A stretch of DNA of 64,000 bases from Chloroflexota bacterium (GCA_026389845.1 JAPLHB010000096.1:1-64000), one strand, 5' to 3'; positions 20,052-28,752 are shown, numbered from the stretch's first letter. Numbers and translations: made by a program. The notes: generated by a model not told the origin, from the letters alone.

Positions 20052-22409
20052 ATGATTCAACCGGAATCCGAGACCGCAAGACCTCAACCCGACTCCGAGG
20101 CCAGCGAGGCCGAGAAGGCTGCTCTGCAGCAGCGCATCGGCGAGCTGGAGCTGCGCATCGGCGAGTTGGAGACGGAGCTGACCCGGACGCGGGCGGGCCG
20201 CCGCGAGCCGGTGGACTGGCGGAAGCTGCTTGGCCCCGCGCTGCTTCTCGTCGCCACGCTGCTTCTGGCCGTCATTCCCTCTGCGCTGGTCATCCAGGAC
20301 CGCTGGCTGCGCGACGCGACGGCGATCCACTTCTTCCAGAACGCCTGGTGCCGGATCAAGCCCCTGTGCGGGCTGGCCTACCCTTCGTATTTCCTTCTCG
20401 TCTTCGCCGGCTTCCTGGGCATCATCGTGCTCGTCATCCTTCAGCGCGCCGTGCCCCTGCGCGGCGCCGGCTCAAGTCCGGCCGGCGCTCCGCCTGAAAG
20501 AGATAAGGTTAGGTCGGCGCAAGCCCGGATTGCCCTGGCTCTGCTCCTCGTCTCCGTCGCAGGCTTGATCGCGGCAGGGGCGCGCGCCGTCATCCTGCAC
20601 ACCGCGCCCGGCTGGGAGTTGGCCGCGGCGTTTCTGGTCTACCTGTTGGGCTGGATTCTGCGCGAGGCGCCGCTTGGGCGAATGGCGATAGGGTGGCGCC
20701 GCGACGGGGGCCGGTGGGTCGCCATCGGCCTGGTCTTTTGCGCGCTCGTGGCCGCGCTGACGAGCGGTTACGCCACGCCGCAGTTCCAGTGGGCGTTCGC
20801 CGTCCTGCTGATCCTGACCGGCCTCAACCTGGCTCGCTACTGGCGCGGGGTCAGTCCTGTCGTCTGGGTGGTGGCGCTGGCGATGATCCTCTACGCGTTC
20901 AACACCAACGCCTGGTGGCTCTCCGGCATCGGGGACGAATATGCGTTCTTCTACCAGGCCCGCTACATCGCCGAGAACGAGAGCCTGGCCCAGCTCGGCG
21001 CTCACCTGTTCAACGGCCAGGCCGTCTACGGCGCGCACCCCTATCTTTCCTCGGTGATCCAGGCGTGCTTTATGAAGCTGCTCGGCGTCAACGGCTTCGC
21101 CTGGCGTTTCAGCAATGCCTTCCTGTGCGCCGCGGCTGTCGGCTTCTGCTACCTGTTCTTCAGAACGTTCGTGCGCGAGCGTACGGCGCTGTTCGCCGCG
21201 CTGCTCCTGGCGGTCTCGCACTACGTCATGTCATTCGGCAAGATCGGCTACAACAACTTGCAAGCCCTCTTTGCCATGTCGTTGACCCTGGCGGCCGCGG
21301 CCTGGGTCGTGCGCACCATCCGGCCGCTGGCGTTCGTCCTGCTCGGCGCGGCGATGGGGTTCTGCTTCTACGTCTATCCGGCCGCACTCTACGTGCTGCC
21401 CATCCCGCTGTTGCTGCTGCTGTTCTACCGGCCGCCCACGACGAAAGCCGCGATTGGCGGGTGGCTGTTGATGATCGCGTCGGCGCTGATTCTCGTTTTC
21501 CCCTTGCTGCTGCAACCTGAGTACTGGAAGATCAAGGTGGCCGGGACGTTTTTCTACAGCCCGCAGCTCGTCCAGACGACCGGCAATCTCCTGGTCCACC
21601 TGGCGCGGAATTTTCTATATGCCTTCTTCTCGTTTCTCTACACTCCGGAAGAGGGCCATTTTATCGCCGTCGGGTACGTGGACCCCCTCACCGCGGCGCT
21701 GGTTGCCATCGGCTGCGCGGCCGTGCTTAAGCGGCTGCCGCGGGAACGATTCGCCTGGTTTTTGCTGACCAGCTTCGTCGCGCTGCTGTTCCTGGTTGGC
21801 GCTTCCCACGACCGCCTCTATCCGCCCGATACGCGCATGTTTCTGTTGCTGCCGTGGTTCGCGTTGTTCGCGGCCATCGGCCTGGCGTGGATTGGGGAGC
21901 GCATCGCGGGGCTGGGTCTGTTTCGCGTCCGCGCCGCGGGCTTCGTGATCCTGATCATGGTGATCGCGCTCGGCCTCAATATGTACCAGGCCTACCCATT
22001 GGCGCGCGACCGCATGGCCGGCTTTCAGTCGTTGGAGACCCTTTTCTTCCGCCTGGTGCAGCGCGCGCAACGCGACGACCAGGTGCTCGCGCCCAAGACC
22101 TACGTTTTCATTACCGATCCCTCGTGGAGCAGCATCGGCATCCGGCAGCTTCCCCTCATTTACCCCGTTCAGGCGCAGTTCGCGGAGGTGGTCATCAAGG
22201 AACCCAACGTGCCCGAAGCGAACAAGGCGACCCTCGCGGACCCGAACGCCCTGGTCATCATCAAGCCATGGCTGGATCCCGCGTGGCTGAAGGCGCTCGA
22301 TCCGCCCCTGCGCGCCCTTGGCAAGGTTCCATGCCCGATCAAGACCACCACCGGAGACACCCGCTTCACCCTCTGGCACGCGCCGGGGCTGGAGTGGTTG
22401 TGCCAGTAA
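20052..22409 (+). CDS. Polytopic membrane glycosyltransferase (GT39/ArnT-like)
   Basis: 785 residues. Residues 15-50 are a short coiled coil (QQRIGELELRIGELETEL), then about thirteen membrane helices. The first large periplasmic loop carries GIGDEYAFFYQARYIAEN near residue 296, with the acidic pair expected of GT-C enzymes, and the helix SHYVMSFGKIGYNN near 392. Such enzymes use polyprenyl-phosphate sugars on the outer membrane face to modify proteins or lipids. Acceptor unknown. It resembles the GT-C gene at 60656 in its SFGKIGYNN/HFSRVGIEP-type motif. Confidence 0.75.
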   Translation: MIQPESETARPQPDSEASEAEKAALQQRIGELELRIGELETELTRTRAGRREPVDWRKLLGPALLLVATLLLAVIPSALVIQDRWLRDATAIHFFQNAWCRIKPLCGLAYPSYFLLVFAGFLGIIVLVILQRAVPLRGAGSSPAGAPPERDKVRSAQARIALALLLVSVAGLIAAGARAVILHTAPGWELAAAFLVYLLGWILREAPLGRMAIGWRRDGGRWVAIGLVFCALVAALTSGYATPQFQWAFAVLLILTGLNLARYWRGVSPVVWVVALAMILYAFNTNAWWLSGIGDEYAFFYQARYIAENESLAQLGAHLFNGQAVYGAHPYLSSVIQACFMKLLGVNGFAWRFSNAFLCAAAVGFCYLFFRTFVRERTALFAALLLAVSHYVMSFGKIGYNNLQALFAMSLTLAAAAWVVRTIRPLAFVLLGAAMGFCFYVYPAALYVLPIPLLLLLFYRPPTTKAAIGGWLLMIASALILVFPLLLQPEYWKIKVAGTFFYSPQLVQTTGNLLVHLARNFLYAFFSFLYTPEEGHFIAVGYVDPLTAALVAIGCAAVLKRLPRERFAWFLLTSFVALLFLVGASHDRLYPPDTRMFLLLPWFALFAAIGLAWIGERIAGLGLFRVRAAGFVILIMVIALGLNMYQAYPLARDRMAGFQSLETLFFRLVQRAQRDDQVLAPKTYVFITDPSWSSIGIRQLPLIYPVQAQFAEVVIKEPNVPEANKATLADPNALVIIKPWLDPAWLKALDPPLRALGKVPCPIKTTTGDTRFTLWHAPGLEWLCQ

Positions 22410-22412
22410 AGC

Positions 22413-22445
22413 AGAACCCAGGTTTCTCGCAGAAACCTAGGTTCT
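22413..22445. repeat. Palindrome between convergent genes
   Basis: AGAACCCAGGTTTCT at 22413-22427, loop CGC, AGAAACCTAGGTTCT at 22431-22445 (one mismatch). It may end transcription from both sides; no T-run is present. A short TATCCG-type heptamer stretch follows to 22477. Confidence 0.6.
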
Positions 22446-22478
22446 GATGTATCCGCTTATCCGTGCGTATCCGTTGCT

Positions 22479-23426
22479 TTACCCCAGCGCGGCGCGCACG
22501 GCGGCCAATTGCCCGGCGCTGCCCAGCTTCTCGTTCTTGGCCGCGATGAACCTGGCATACTCGGCCATGAAGACCTTGCCGGGGTCGCGCAGATCGAACT
22601 TCTCCGGGAAGTCGCGGAAGAATTCGCGGTGGACGCGCGTCCACACCAGCCGGCCGTCGGTGTCAATGTTGATCTTGGTGACGCCCAACTCGGCCGCGCG
22701 GCGGAACTGGTTGGCGTCCACGCCCTTCGCGCCTGCCAGCCTGCCGCCTGCCGCGTTGATGCGCGCCACCTCTTCCTGCGGCACCGAGCTGGAGCCGTGC
22801 ATCACCAGCGGGAAGCCGGGCAACCGCTTCTGAATCTCGACCAGCACGTCGAAGCGCAAGCCCTGGGTGCCGCTGAACTTGAACGCGCCGTGGCTGGTGC
22901 CGATGGCGCACGCCAGCGAGTCGCAGCCGGAGCGCGTGACGAAATCCTTCGCCTGGTTGGGATCGGTCAGCTTGGCGTTGGCCTCGTCCACGGCCACGTG
23001 CTCCTCGACGCCGCCGAGCTGTCCCAGCTCCGCTTCCACGACGATGCCGCGCGCGTGCGCCGCGTCCACGACGCGTTTGGTGATCTCGATGTTCTTCTCG
23101 TACGCCTCATGGCTGGCGTCAATCATCACCGAGCTGTAGAACCCGCTGGCGATGCAGTCCATACAGGTCTTCTCGTCGCCGTGATCCAGGTGGACGGCGA
23201 ACACCGCCTGCGGGAAGATCTGGTCGGCGGCGCGGATGATGGCTTCGAGCATCAGCTTGTCGGTGTAGGAACGCGCGCCTTTGCTGATTTGGATGATGAA
23301 CGGCGCCTGGCTATCCACGCAGCCGCGGAACAGGCCCATGGTCTGCTCCGCGTTGTTGATGTTATAAGCGCCGAGGGCATACTTGCCGTAGGCCAACTCG
23401 AATAGTTTTTTGGTTGTGACGATCAT
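22479..23426 (-). CDS. fba: Fructose-bisphosphate aldolase, class II
   Basis: 315 residues. Zinc/catalytic motifs: FAVHLDHGDE near residue 78, EAELGQLGG near 132, and VMHGSSSVPQEE near 209. Late NIDTDGRLVWTRVHREF is also typical. Cleaves fructose-1,6-bisphosphate to glyceraldehyde-3-phosphate and dihydroxyacetone phosphate. ATG at 23426 gives the standard MIVTTKKLFELA start. The longer upstream frame crosses the promoter. Confidence 0.95.
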   Translation of the reverse strand: MIVTTKKLFELAYGKYALGAYNINNAEQTMGLFRGCVDSQAPFIIQISKGARSYTDKLMLEAIIRAADQIFPQAVFAVHLDHGDEKTCMDCIASGFYSSVMIDASHEAYEKNIEITKRVVDAAHARGIVVEAELGQLGGVEEHVAVDEANAKLTDPNQAKDFVTRSGCDSLACAIGTSHGAFKFSGTQGLRFDVLVEIQKRLPGFPLVMHGSSSVPQEEVARINAAGGRLAGAKGVDANQFRRAAELGVTKINIDTDGRLVWTRVHREFFRDFPEKFDLRDPGKVFMAEYARFIAAKNEKLGSAGQLAAVRAALG

Positions 23427-23471
23427 AGGAAAACCTTCGGGTAAAAAGATAGTGCCCTGGGGCACGGCCAT

Positions 23472-23500
23472 AGTATAACCGCGACCGGGGAATCGGTCAA
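23472..23500 (-). promoter_or_regulatory. Sigma70-type promoter of fba
   Basis: On the minus strand TTGACC (23500-23495), 17-bp spacer, TATACT (23477-23472), 46 bases before the ATG. Confidence 0.75.
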
Positions 23501-23527
23501 TATCTAATCTTCATCTTCCCCTTCCCC

Positions 23528-25759
23528 CTACTTCTGCCCCAGCACGTCCACCTTCGCGGCCGGCCCCGGTGCGCGCTGATCGGGAATCGCGGCCGGGCCG
23601 GCCGCGAAGGCCTCGGCGATGCCGGCGCGAAGCTCATCCCAGTAGGCGCGAGCGGCAGCCCATTTGTCGGCGCGGAATCGCTCGACCCAGGCGCGTAGAT
23701 CGTCCTTCGGGTTCTCCCCGCCGATGTCCTCCAGGTATTGCCACACCGCGTCCACGGTCCGCTCGGTCTCCCAGGGTGCGACCGCGGCGCCGTCCAGATC
23801 GTAGATCTGCCGCGCCAGCGCGAACTGGTGCGCCTTATAGTCCACCGGGAAGTGGTAGTGCGACGAGATGATTTCGTCCACGATCACCTCAGCCCACTTG
23901 CGGTGGAAACGACAGACGCCGCTGTTCTCGTTGAACAGCTCGTAGACAAACCGCTCGACGCATTTCTTTCCCAGCTCGGCCGGGGGCAGGAAGTCGAGGC
24001 CGTAGTAAACGAAGTACTTGCCCATCATCGGCATGGGCGCGAGCATCCCCGGCACCCAGTATTGGTTGGGAACCATGCTGCCGGCTGCGCCGTGAGCGGT
24101 GTAGACGGCGTGATCCGTGATGCGTGGTGCGTTGTGCGTGGTGCGTGATGCGTGATCCGTGTTACGTGATGCGTGATTCGTGTTGCGTGACTCAGTCCCA
24201 GCGGAGGCATCCTGAGCGGAATCCGGCGTAGTGTGCCGGATGGAGTCGAAGGAGGCTGGAGCGTCCCACGCACGGCCGTACCGCTCGTCGAGGGCTTTGG
24301 CGGCGGCGCGAATGCCCTGGCGAAACACCGCGCAGCGCGAATCGAAGAGCAGCGCAAAGACCACCTGGTAGGCGTAGTCGGCGTTGCGGCGGGAGTCCAG
24401 CTCCAGATCGAAATGGGCTGTGTCCGAGGCGAATTCGAAGCGCATCTCGTCCGCGGGCGGGAAGCCGAAGTCGTCCGGGACGATTGAGCCGTCGTGGACC
24501 AACTCCATGATCCACGAGACGACGCCGCCCACCTGGATCGCGTCCACGCCCATCGCGTCCACGAAGTGGTTCAGCTCCTCGGCCGGCCTCTGATCGAAGA
24601 TACCGCACTGTGGGCCGAGCGCCTGGTACGGCTCGTAGTCCTTCTTGTAGATGCGGTCGTACTTTTTGCATGCCACCGAGCACGGCTCGCCGCAGTGGGC
24701 GAAGTGCTTCGGCTGGATGATCTCCTCGTTGAATTGCTTGAGGTAGTGCTCACGCACGAACGCGGTGTGTTGAGCCAGTCGCGCGGCTTCGGGCTGATAG
24801 ACCGAGCGCCAGTTGAAGCTGAGCAGCCGGGCATCCACGGTATGATAGTTCACGCCGAAGGTGCCGCCGGTCTGGAAGCCGGGCACGTAGCGATACTTTT
24901 CGGTGGCGCCCAGATCCACCTTGATCATCGGCTGGCCGTAGTTCGCCATGAAGTAGCTGTCAATCTCTTTGGAGTCCTTCAGGTCGGGGTCTTCCCAGTC
25001 GCCGCCGAAGATGCACGCCGCGATACGGTGCCGCTGGAGCAGCCGGCTGCCCAGCCCGCCGCGCCCGGCCCAGTCGTCAATGGGCAGGATGCGCCCCTTC
25101 TTCACCTGGTTGGAGCCGATGATTCCCTGGTCGCTGTGCCGGCTGGCCGGGCCTACTGCAAACACACGCACCCACTCCTCGTCGAACTCGCCGCGGTAGC
25201 GGTCGAGCACGGCCTGCTGGAGCGCGTAGAAGCCGATCAGGTAGTCGTCATCCGATGAAAGGCCCCCCCTAGCCCCCCAATCCTGGGGGGAAGTCAACTC
25301 CTCCCCAGGTGGGGGGGCCGGGGGGGCGGACGCGTAGCCAGCCCAGATGACGTCCGGGTCAATCGGCTCCAGGCGGACGCTGATCTCGCCCCCTTTGTGG
25401 TTGAGGATCAGCACCGAATCCTCGGCCGCGCTGCCCTTGAGGCAGACGAAATCCGCGCCGATGCGGTGCATCACGTAGGCTCCGCCGCCGAAGCTGGAGA
25501 CGTAGAAGCCCTCCCACGAGGGGGAGTAGCCGCAGAAGACCAGCCGTCGCGCGCCGGGGATGCGCGACGCAGCCAGCGGCCCGCCACCCCAGGTCTGGAT
25601 GTCCGGGTCGGGCCGACCCGCGGCCTGTCGCTCCTCATTGAAGCGCACCCAACCGTAATCCACGGGGCCGATGATGCGCGGATCGGTGATCGGCAAGACC
25701 TGGAATTCGCCGGTCGTCAGATTGATGACAAGCTCGCGTTGCATAAGTTCGCGGGTCAT
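23528..25759 (-). CDS. Tungsten-type aldehyde ferredoxin oxidoreductase family enzyme, possibly GAPOR-like
   Basis: 743 residues. The N-terminal domain has GPVDYGW and GGGPLAASRIPGARRLVF, with DWAGRGGLGSRLLQRH near 225 for pterin binding. Around residue 355 HCGEPCSVACKK gives a C-x3-C-x3-C iron-sulfur motif, and a late Cys in NSGVCRFHRKW would be the fourth ligand. The family oxidises aldehydes to acids with ferredoxin. The N-terminal pattern and the adjacent same-strand fba suggest a glyceraldehyde-3-phosphate oxidoreductase, a hypothesis only. The gene carries repeat-derived inserts at residues about 143-167 and 500-553. GGAG precedes ATG 25759. Confidence 0.85.
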   Translation of the reverse strand: MTRELMQRELVINLTTGEFQVLPITDPRIIGPVDYGWVRFNEERQAAGRPDPDIQTWGGGPLAASRIPGARRLVFCGYSPSWEGFYVSSFGGGAYVMHRIGADFVCLKGSAAEDSVLILNHKGGEISVRLEPIDPDVIWAGYASAPPAPPPGEELTSPQDWGARGGLSSDDDYLIGFYALQQAVLDRYRGEFDEEWVRVFAVGPASRHSDQGIIGSNQVKKGRILPIDDWAGRGGLGSRLLQRHRIAACIFGGDWEDPDLKDSKEIDSYFMANYGQPMIKVDLGATEKYRYVPGFQTGGTFGVNYHTVDARLLSFNWRSVYQPEAARLAQHTAFVREHYLKQFNEEIIQPKHFAHCGEPCSVACKKYDRIYKKDYEPYQALGPQCGIFDQRPAEELNHFVDAMGVDAIQVGGVVSWIMELVHDGSIVPDDFGFPPADEMRFEFASDTAHFDLELDSRRNADYAYQVVFALLFDSRCAVFRQGIRAAAKALDERYGRAWDAPASFDSIRHTTPDSAQDASAGTESRNTNHASRNTDHASRTTHNAPRITDHAVYTAHGAAGSMVPNQYWVPGMLAPMPMMGKYFVYYGLDFLPPAELGKKCVERFVYELFNENSGVCRFHRKWAEVIVDEIISSHYHFPVDYKAHQFALARQIYDLDGAAVAPWETERTVDAVWQYLEDIGGENPKDDLRAWVERFRADKWAAARAYWDELRAGIAEAFAAGPAAIPDQRAPGPAAKVDVLGQK
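24109..24190. repeat. Heptamer array inside the AOR-family gene
   Basis: Eleven clean 7-bp units of the TGATCCG/TGTTGCG/TGGTGCG type. On the coding strand they read as His/Asn/Thr/Arg-rich peptide (NTDHASRTTHNAPRIT). The frame is kept across the array. Confidence 0.95.
24207..24256. repeat. Hairpin dispersed repeat inside the AOR-family gene
   Basis: GCATCCTGAGCGGA, then a 7-bp perfect inner stem (ATCCGGC...GCCGGAT), then GGAGTCGAAGGAGG. The same arrangement, with a different inner stem, is intergenic at 32029-32077. Confidence 0.85.
25261..25328. repeat. C/G-rich palindromic element inside the AOR-family gene
   Basis: Contains CCTAGCCCCCCAATCCTGGG and CCCCAGGTGGGGGGG, which can pair with each other. 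On the coding strand it reads PPAPPPGEELTSPQDWGARG, a sequence with no counterpart expected in AOR enzymes. Confidence 0.85.
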
Positions 25760-25806
25760 GGATGGTTGCTCCGGGTGTGCGTGAGCGGATGTAGATGAAC
25801 GCAGAT

Positions 25807-26043
25807 TTATGCGGATTCTGAGGTGGCATCTTTAGCCGGCGCGGCCACCGTCGCTTCCGGCGCCGACGGCGCGAACCGCACCGCCTCCCGCAGTCGCTCC
25901 AACGCAACCTTGTTGTCCCTTCCGCAATGCGGGCACAACACCCGCGCGTGCTTTTGCCCCTGGCTGGCCGCCAGGAAGGCGCGGATTTCCTCGGTCGTTG
26001 GCGTGAACCGCCGGGAGCACTTGGCGCAAGTAATAGCGATCAT
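25807..26043 (-). CDS. Small zinc-ribbon protein
   Basis: 78 residues. ITCAKCSRRFTP near the start and VLCPHCGRDNKV near residue 36 supply two CxxC pairs for one zinc. The rest is Ala/Pro/Ser-rich and low complexity (APAKDATSESA). AAGGAGG stands ahead of ATG 26043. No specific family recognised. It lies upstream of and on the same strand as the AOR-family gene, about 45 bp apart, so may be co-transcribed. Confidence 0.65.
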   Translation of the reverse strand: MIAITCAKCSRRFTPTTEEIRAFLAASQGQKHARVLCPHCGRDNKVALERLREAVRFAPSAPEATVAAPAKDATSESA

Positions 26044-26060
26044 GGGTTCCTCCTTGAGTG

Positions 26061-26095
26061 ACGTGCCAGGCACTTCCGAAAAGTGCCTGGCACGT
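26061..26095. repeat. Perfect 15-bp palindrome in the leader of the zinc-ribbon gene
   Basis: ACGTGCCAGGCACTT at 26061-26075, loop CCGAA, AAGTGCCTGGCACGT at 26081-26095. On the minus strand it ends six bases before the ribosome site, so it forms a strong hairpin in the 5' leader. Confidence 0.8.
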
Positions 26096-26165
26096 GAGAG
26101 TCAGACACATGCTATTGTACCGCGGCGGACGGTCGTTTGACAAGCGGGGGCGTGGTGTGATGTAA

Positions 26166-26206
26166 TCCCATTTGCGATTTGCGATTTGCAGTTTGCAGTT
26201 TGCGAT
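26166..26206. repeat. Heptamer array (GATTTGC/AGTTTGC)
   Basis: Five to six 7-bp units directly upstream of the Gfo/Idh/MocA gene. The frame reads through it, but the real start lies after it. Confidence 0.85.
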
Positions 26207-26221
26207 TCCCGTGAGGTTCTC

Positions 26222-27256
26222 ATGCCGGATCCCATTCAACTCGCCATCATCGGCACCGGGCTGATCGTCAACGGCAAGCACTGGCCCGCGCTGAAACGGC
26301 TGCCCAAAGAATTCCGCGTGGTCGCAGTGGTGAATCGCACGCGGGCCAAGGCAGAGGCGCTGGCCGACGCGATCAAACTGGAAACGCGCACCCGGCCGGT
26401 GGTCTACGCGGACTATCGCGAGATGCTGGCGGCCGAGCGACCCGACGCAGTCTCACTGGCTCTGCCGACCAGCCTGAACCCCGAAGTGACCGAGGTTGCC
26501 CTGGCGGCTGGCTGCCACGTCATCGCTGAGAAGCCGATCGCGGCCAGCCTGGCCGATGGCGCCCGCATGGTCGCCTGGCCGGGGCAATACGGCCGGGTGC
26601 TGATGATCGCGGAGAACCAACGCTACGCCAACGGCTTTCGTCGCGCGGCGCAGTGGGTTGCCGAAGGCGTCATCGGCCGGCCGCAGGTGGCGCGCTGGTC
26701 GCTCTATGCGTATCTCGGCCCCGACAACCCCTATTACCAGACGGCCTGGCGTCAACACCCGGCTCACCCTGGCGGCTATCTGAGCGACGGCGGCGTCCAC
26801 CAGGCCGCGGTGTTCCGCATGATCCTGGGCGAGGTGGAGACCGTCAGCGCGCAGATCGTCTCCCTTCGGCCCGACCTGCCGCCGGCCGACACGATGAGCG
26901 CGTCACTGCGCTTCGCCAACGGCGTGCTGGGCACCTACGCTGTCACCTACGCGACGCCCGGCCCCGCGACGCCGTTGCAGATCGCCGGGGACAAGGGCGT
27001 CCTGTTGGCCGTGAAAGACAAAGTCGAGTTGTGGCAGGCGGGGAAGGTCGTCAAGACCTGGGAGGAGCCATCGCCCGAAGATGGGCTGGTGGCGATGTAC
27101 GAGGATTTCAGCCAAGCCATCCGCACCGGTCGGCCCCCGCGCGCCACGGCCGCCGAGGCGTTGGCCGACTTGCGGTTGATCGTCGCGATGCTGCGGTCGG
27201 GGGAAACGGGACGGAGCGTGAGAGTAGCGGACATGGCAACGGATGTAAACGGATAA
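26222..27256 (+). CDS. Gfo/Idh/MocA-family oxidoreductase
   Basis: 344 residues. N-terminal Rossmann fold with LAIIGTGLIVNGKHWPALK, then VVAVVNRTRAKAEALAD. The conserved EKPIAASLADG near residue 97 holds the Lys of the EKP motif, and DGGVHQAAVFRMILGEVETV near 182 holds the catalytic His region. NAD(P)-dependent, acting on a sugar or polyol. The exact substrate is not readable. ATG 26222 chosen over upstream codons that lie in repeat sequence. Confidence 0.88.
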   Translation: MPDPIQLAIIGTGLIVNGKHWPALKRLPKEFRVVAVVNRTRAKAEALADAIKLETRTRPVVYADYREMLAAERPDAVSLALPTSLNPEVTEVALAAGCHVIAEKPIAASLADGARMVAWPGQYGRVLMIAENQRYANGFRRAAQWVAEGVIGRPQVARWSLYAYLGPDNPYYQTAWRQHPAHPGGYLSDGGVHQAAVFRMILGEVETVSAQIVSLRPDLPPADTMSASLRFANGVLGTYAVTYATPGPATPLQIAGDKGVLLAVKDKVELWQAGKVVKTWEEPSPEDGLVAMYEDFSQAIRTGRPPRATAAEALADLRLIVAMLRSGETGRSVRVADMATDVNG

Positions 27257-27312
27257 GCGGATAGCAGCGGATAAACGGATAGATCATCCGCTTATCCGCT
27301 GCTATCCGTTGT
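27253..27312. repeat. Inverted CGGATAAG-type repeat between convergent genes
   Basis: AACGGATAAGCGGATAGCAG on the left is mirrored by ATCCGCTTATCCGCTGCTAT on the right. It overlaps both gene ends, including the last codons of the GNAT gene, and could act as a bidirectional terminator. Confidence 0.8.
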
Positions 27313-27879
27313 TTTCACCCACTTCACCATCATCACGTCGTCGTAATACGTCCCGTCGGCCAGTTTGACCGTACGGAGGAGGCGGGCTTCTTCGACAAAG
27401 CCAAGTTTGTGATAAAGGTTGAGGGCGCGGGTGTTGTGGGCAAAGACCGAAAGCTCCACCCGTTCCAGCTCTGGCTCGGCCGCGGCCCAATCGAGTAGCG
27501 TTTTCAGCAGCGCCTCCCCGATGCCCAGGCCGCGATAGGGGGCCTGCACGCTCAATCCGATCCGCCCCCGGTGGCGCAGTCGCCGCCGCGTCTGCGTGTT
27601 GAAGCTAAGTACCCCTACCACCTGGCGCGTCTCGGCAATGCCGATATCGGCGACCAGCAGCAGGCCGTCGGGCTGCGCGCGAAAGCCGAGGATCCATGCC
27701 TCCTCCTGGTCAACCGACAGCCGAAGCTCGTCCGGCTCGGTGACCATCCACCATGGCTCGGCCAGGATCGCGCAGGTATGGGCGCTGATCTGCGCCGCGT
27801 CGGCCGCGTCGGCCTCGCGCACGACGAACGGCCGGCCGTCATGCGCCGTCCACGATCGGATAACGCGGAGCGATCTCAC
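27292..27879 (-). CDS. GNAT-family N-acetyltransferase
   Basis: 195 residues. The acetyl-CoA loop is RGRIGLSVQAPYRGLGIGEA (near residue 98), followed by ELSVFAHNTRALNLYHKLGF near 135, the usual GNAT motifs A and B. RimI/RimJ-like; acceptor unknown. GTG 27879 overlaps the TGA of the upstream gene (GTGA), so the two are translationally coupled. The final residues (KTTDSSG) come from the overlapping repeat. Confidence 0.88.
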   Translation of the reverse strand: MRSLRVIRSWTAHDGRPFVVREADAADAAQISAHTCAILAEPWWMVTEPDELRLSVDQEEAWILGFRAQPDGLLLVADIGIAETRQVVGVLSFNTQTRRRLRHRGRIGLSVQAPYRGLGIGEALLKTLLDWAAAEPELERVELSVFAHNTRALNLYHKLGFVEEARLLRTVKLADGTYYDDVMMVKWVKTTDSSG

Positions 27880-28532
27880 GGCTTCGCTCGCTTGGGGGTG
27901 GCCGGCGGTTCGGGAAACCGCTGTGCGAGCGCGATGAAGTCCTCGGTGCGGCCCAGGATGCGCCAGTCCAACACGCTGCTCAACTGCGTATCCATCACCC
28001 CCGGCACCGTCCGTACCCAGCTCATGGCGTAGCCGGTGAGCGCCGCGGTGCGCTCGCCCAGCAACAGCACTTGCAGATCGGCCTCGGGCGAGTGGAACAG
28101 TTTGACCACCCACACCACCGCGACCTGTTGGTGGTGCGGCAACTCGATCAGCGCCCGGTAGACCTCGCGATCCTGGCCCGGTTGGGTCTTCACCAGCACT
28201 GTCGCGGCCGCGCGCTGATCCCAGGCTGAGTTGAAGAACGACACGTCCATCAGCGGATCGCTGCGCACCATCCCATTGAAGACGAGCTGCGCGGCCGTTC
28301 CGCGCACCCCAGGCACCGTGCGGATCGCGTCCACCAGAAAATCGTCCAGCCGCGCCAGGTCGTTTACCAGGCACACCACGCGCAGGTCGGCGCGTTCGCG
28401 CAGCCAGTTGACCCACAAGGGAGTGATGTACGAATCCTTAAAACGGCCCAGGTTTTCGAGTAGCCCTTCGCGCGCCAGCTCGTCCTGGCCGCTCAGGATA
28501 TCAATGTCTATCACTGCCAGTGTCGGTTGCAT
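27876..28532 (-). CDS. Duplicated-domain protein, Lrp/AsnC ligand-binding-like (uncertain)
   Basis: 218 residues. Two similar halves each end in a segment of the type VRTVPGVMDTQL / IRTVPGVRGTAAQL, the pattern seen in the beta-alpha-beta ligand-binding domain of Lrp/AsnC proteins. No helix-turn-helix is visible, so it is not an ordinary Lrp regulator. Soluble, no signal peptide. Coupled to the GNAT gene. Treat the family assignment as tentative. Confidence 0.5.
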   Translation of the reverse strand: MQPTLAVIDIDILSGQDELAREGLLENLGRFKDSYITPLWVNWLRERADLRVVCLVNDLARLDDFLVDAIRTVPGVRGTAAQLVFNGMVRSDPLMDVSFFNSAWDQRAAATVLVKTQPGQDREVYRALIELPHHQQVAVVWVVKLFHSPEADLQVLLLGERTAALTGYAMSWVRTVPGVMDTQLSSVLDWRILGRTEDFIALAQRFPEPPATPKRAKP

Positions 28533-28699
28533 CGAGTGCTCCTTCCTATCGGCGCTTTACGCTGTTCAACGCCATCTTAGCACGGTTTTGGGCTGCTGCC
28601 AAAGTGGGGGGCGACGCCTCGCACCGTTTGATTGGTTGTGAACCGCCACAGGGCTGTTTTTGCGATGGTTGCCCCGATTTCAATTGCCGGGCACAGAGA

Positions 28700-28708
28700 T
28701 GCTATAAT
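28700..28708 (+). promoter_or_regulatory. Extended -10 promoter (TGCTATAAT)
   Basis: A consensus extended -10 box at 28700-28708, 45 bases before the coiled-coil gene. No good -35 box, as expected for this class. Confidence 0.7.
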
Positions 28709-28752
28709 ACCACCGACAACCGGAAATCCGTTGATCGAATCAGCGAGGGATC

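Noticed and set aside
20471-20520. Possible repeat insert between early membrane helices of the GT-C protein
   Set aside because: The sequence has no clear unit or palindrome and no second copy was seen.
26186-26221. Upstream extension of the Gfo/Idh oxidoreductase
   Set aside because: The extension is translated heptamer repeat; the family N-terminus begins after ATG 26222.
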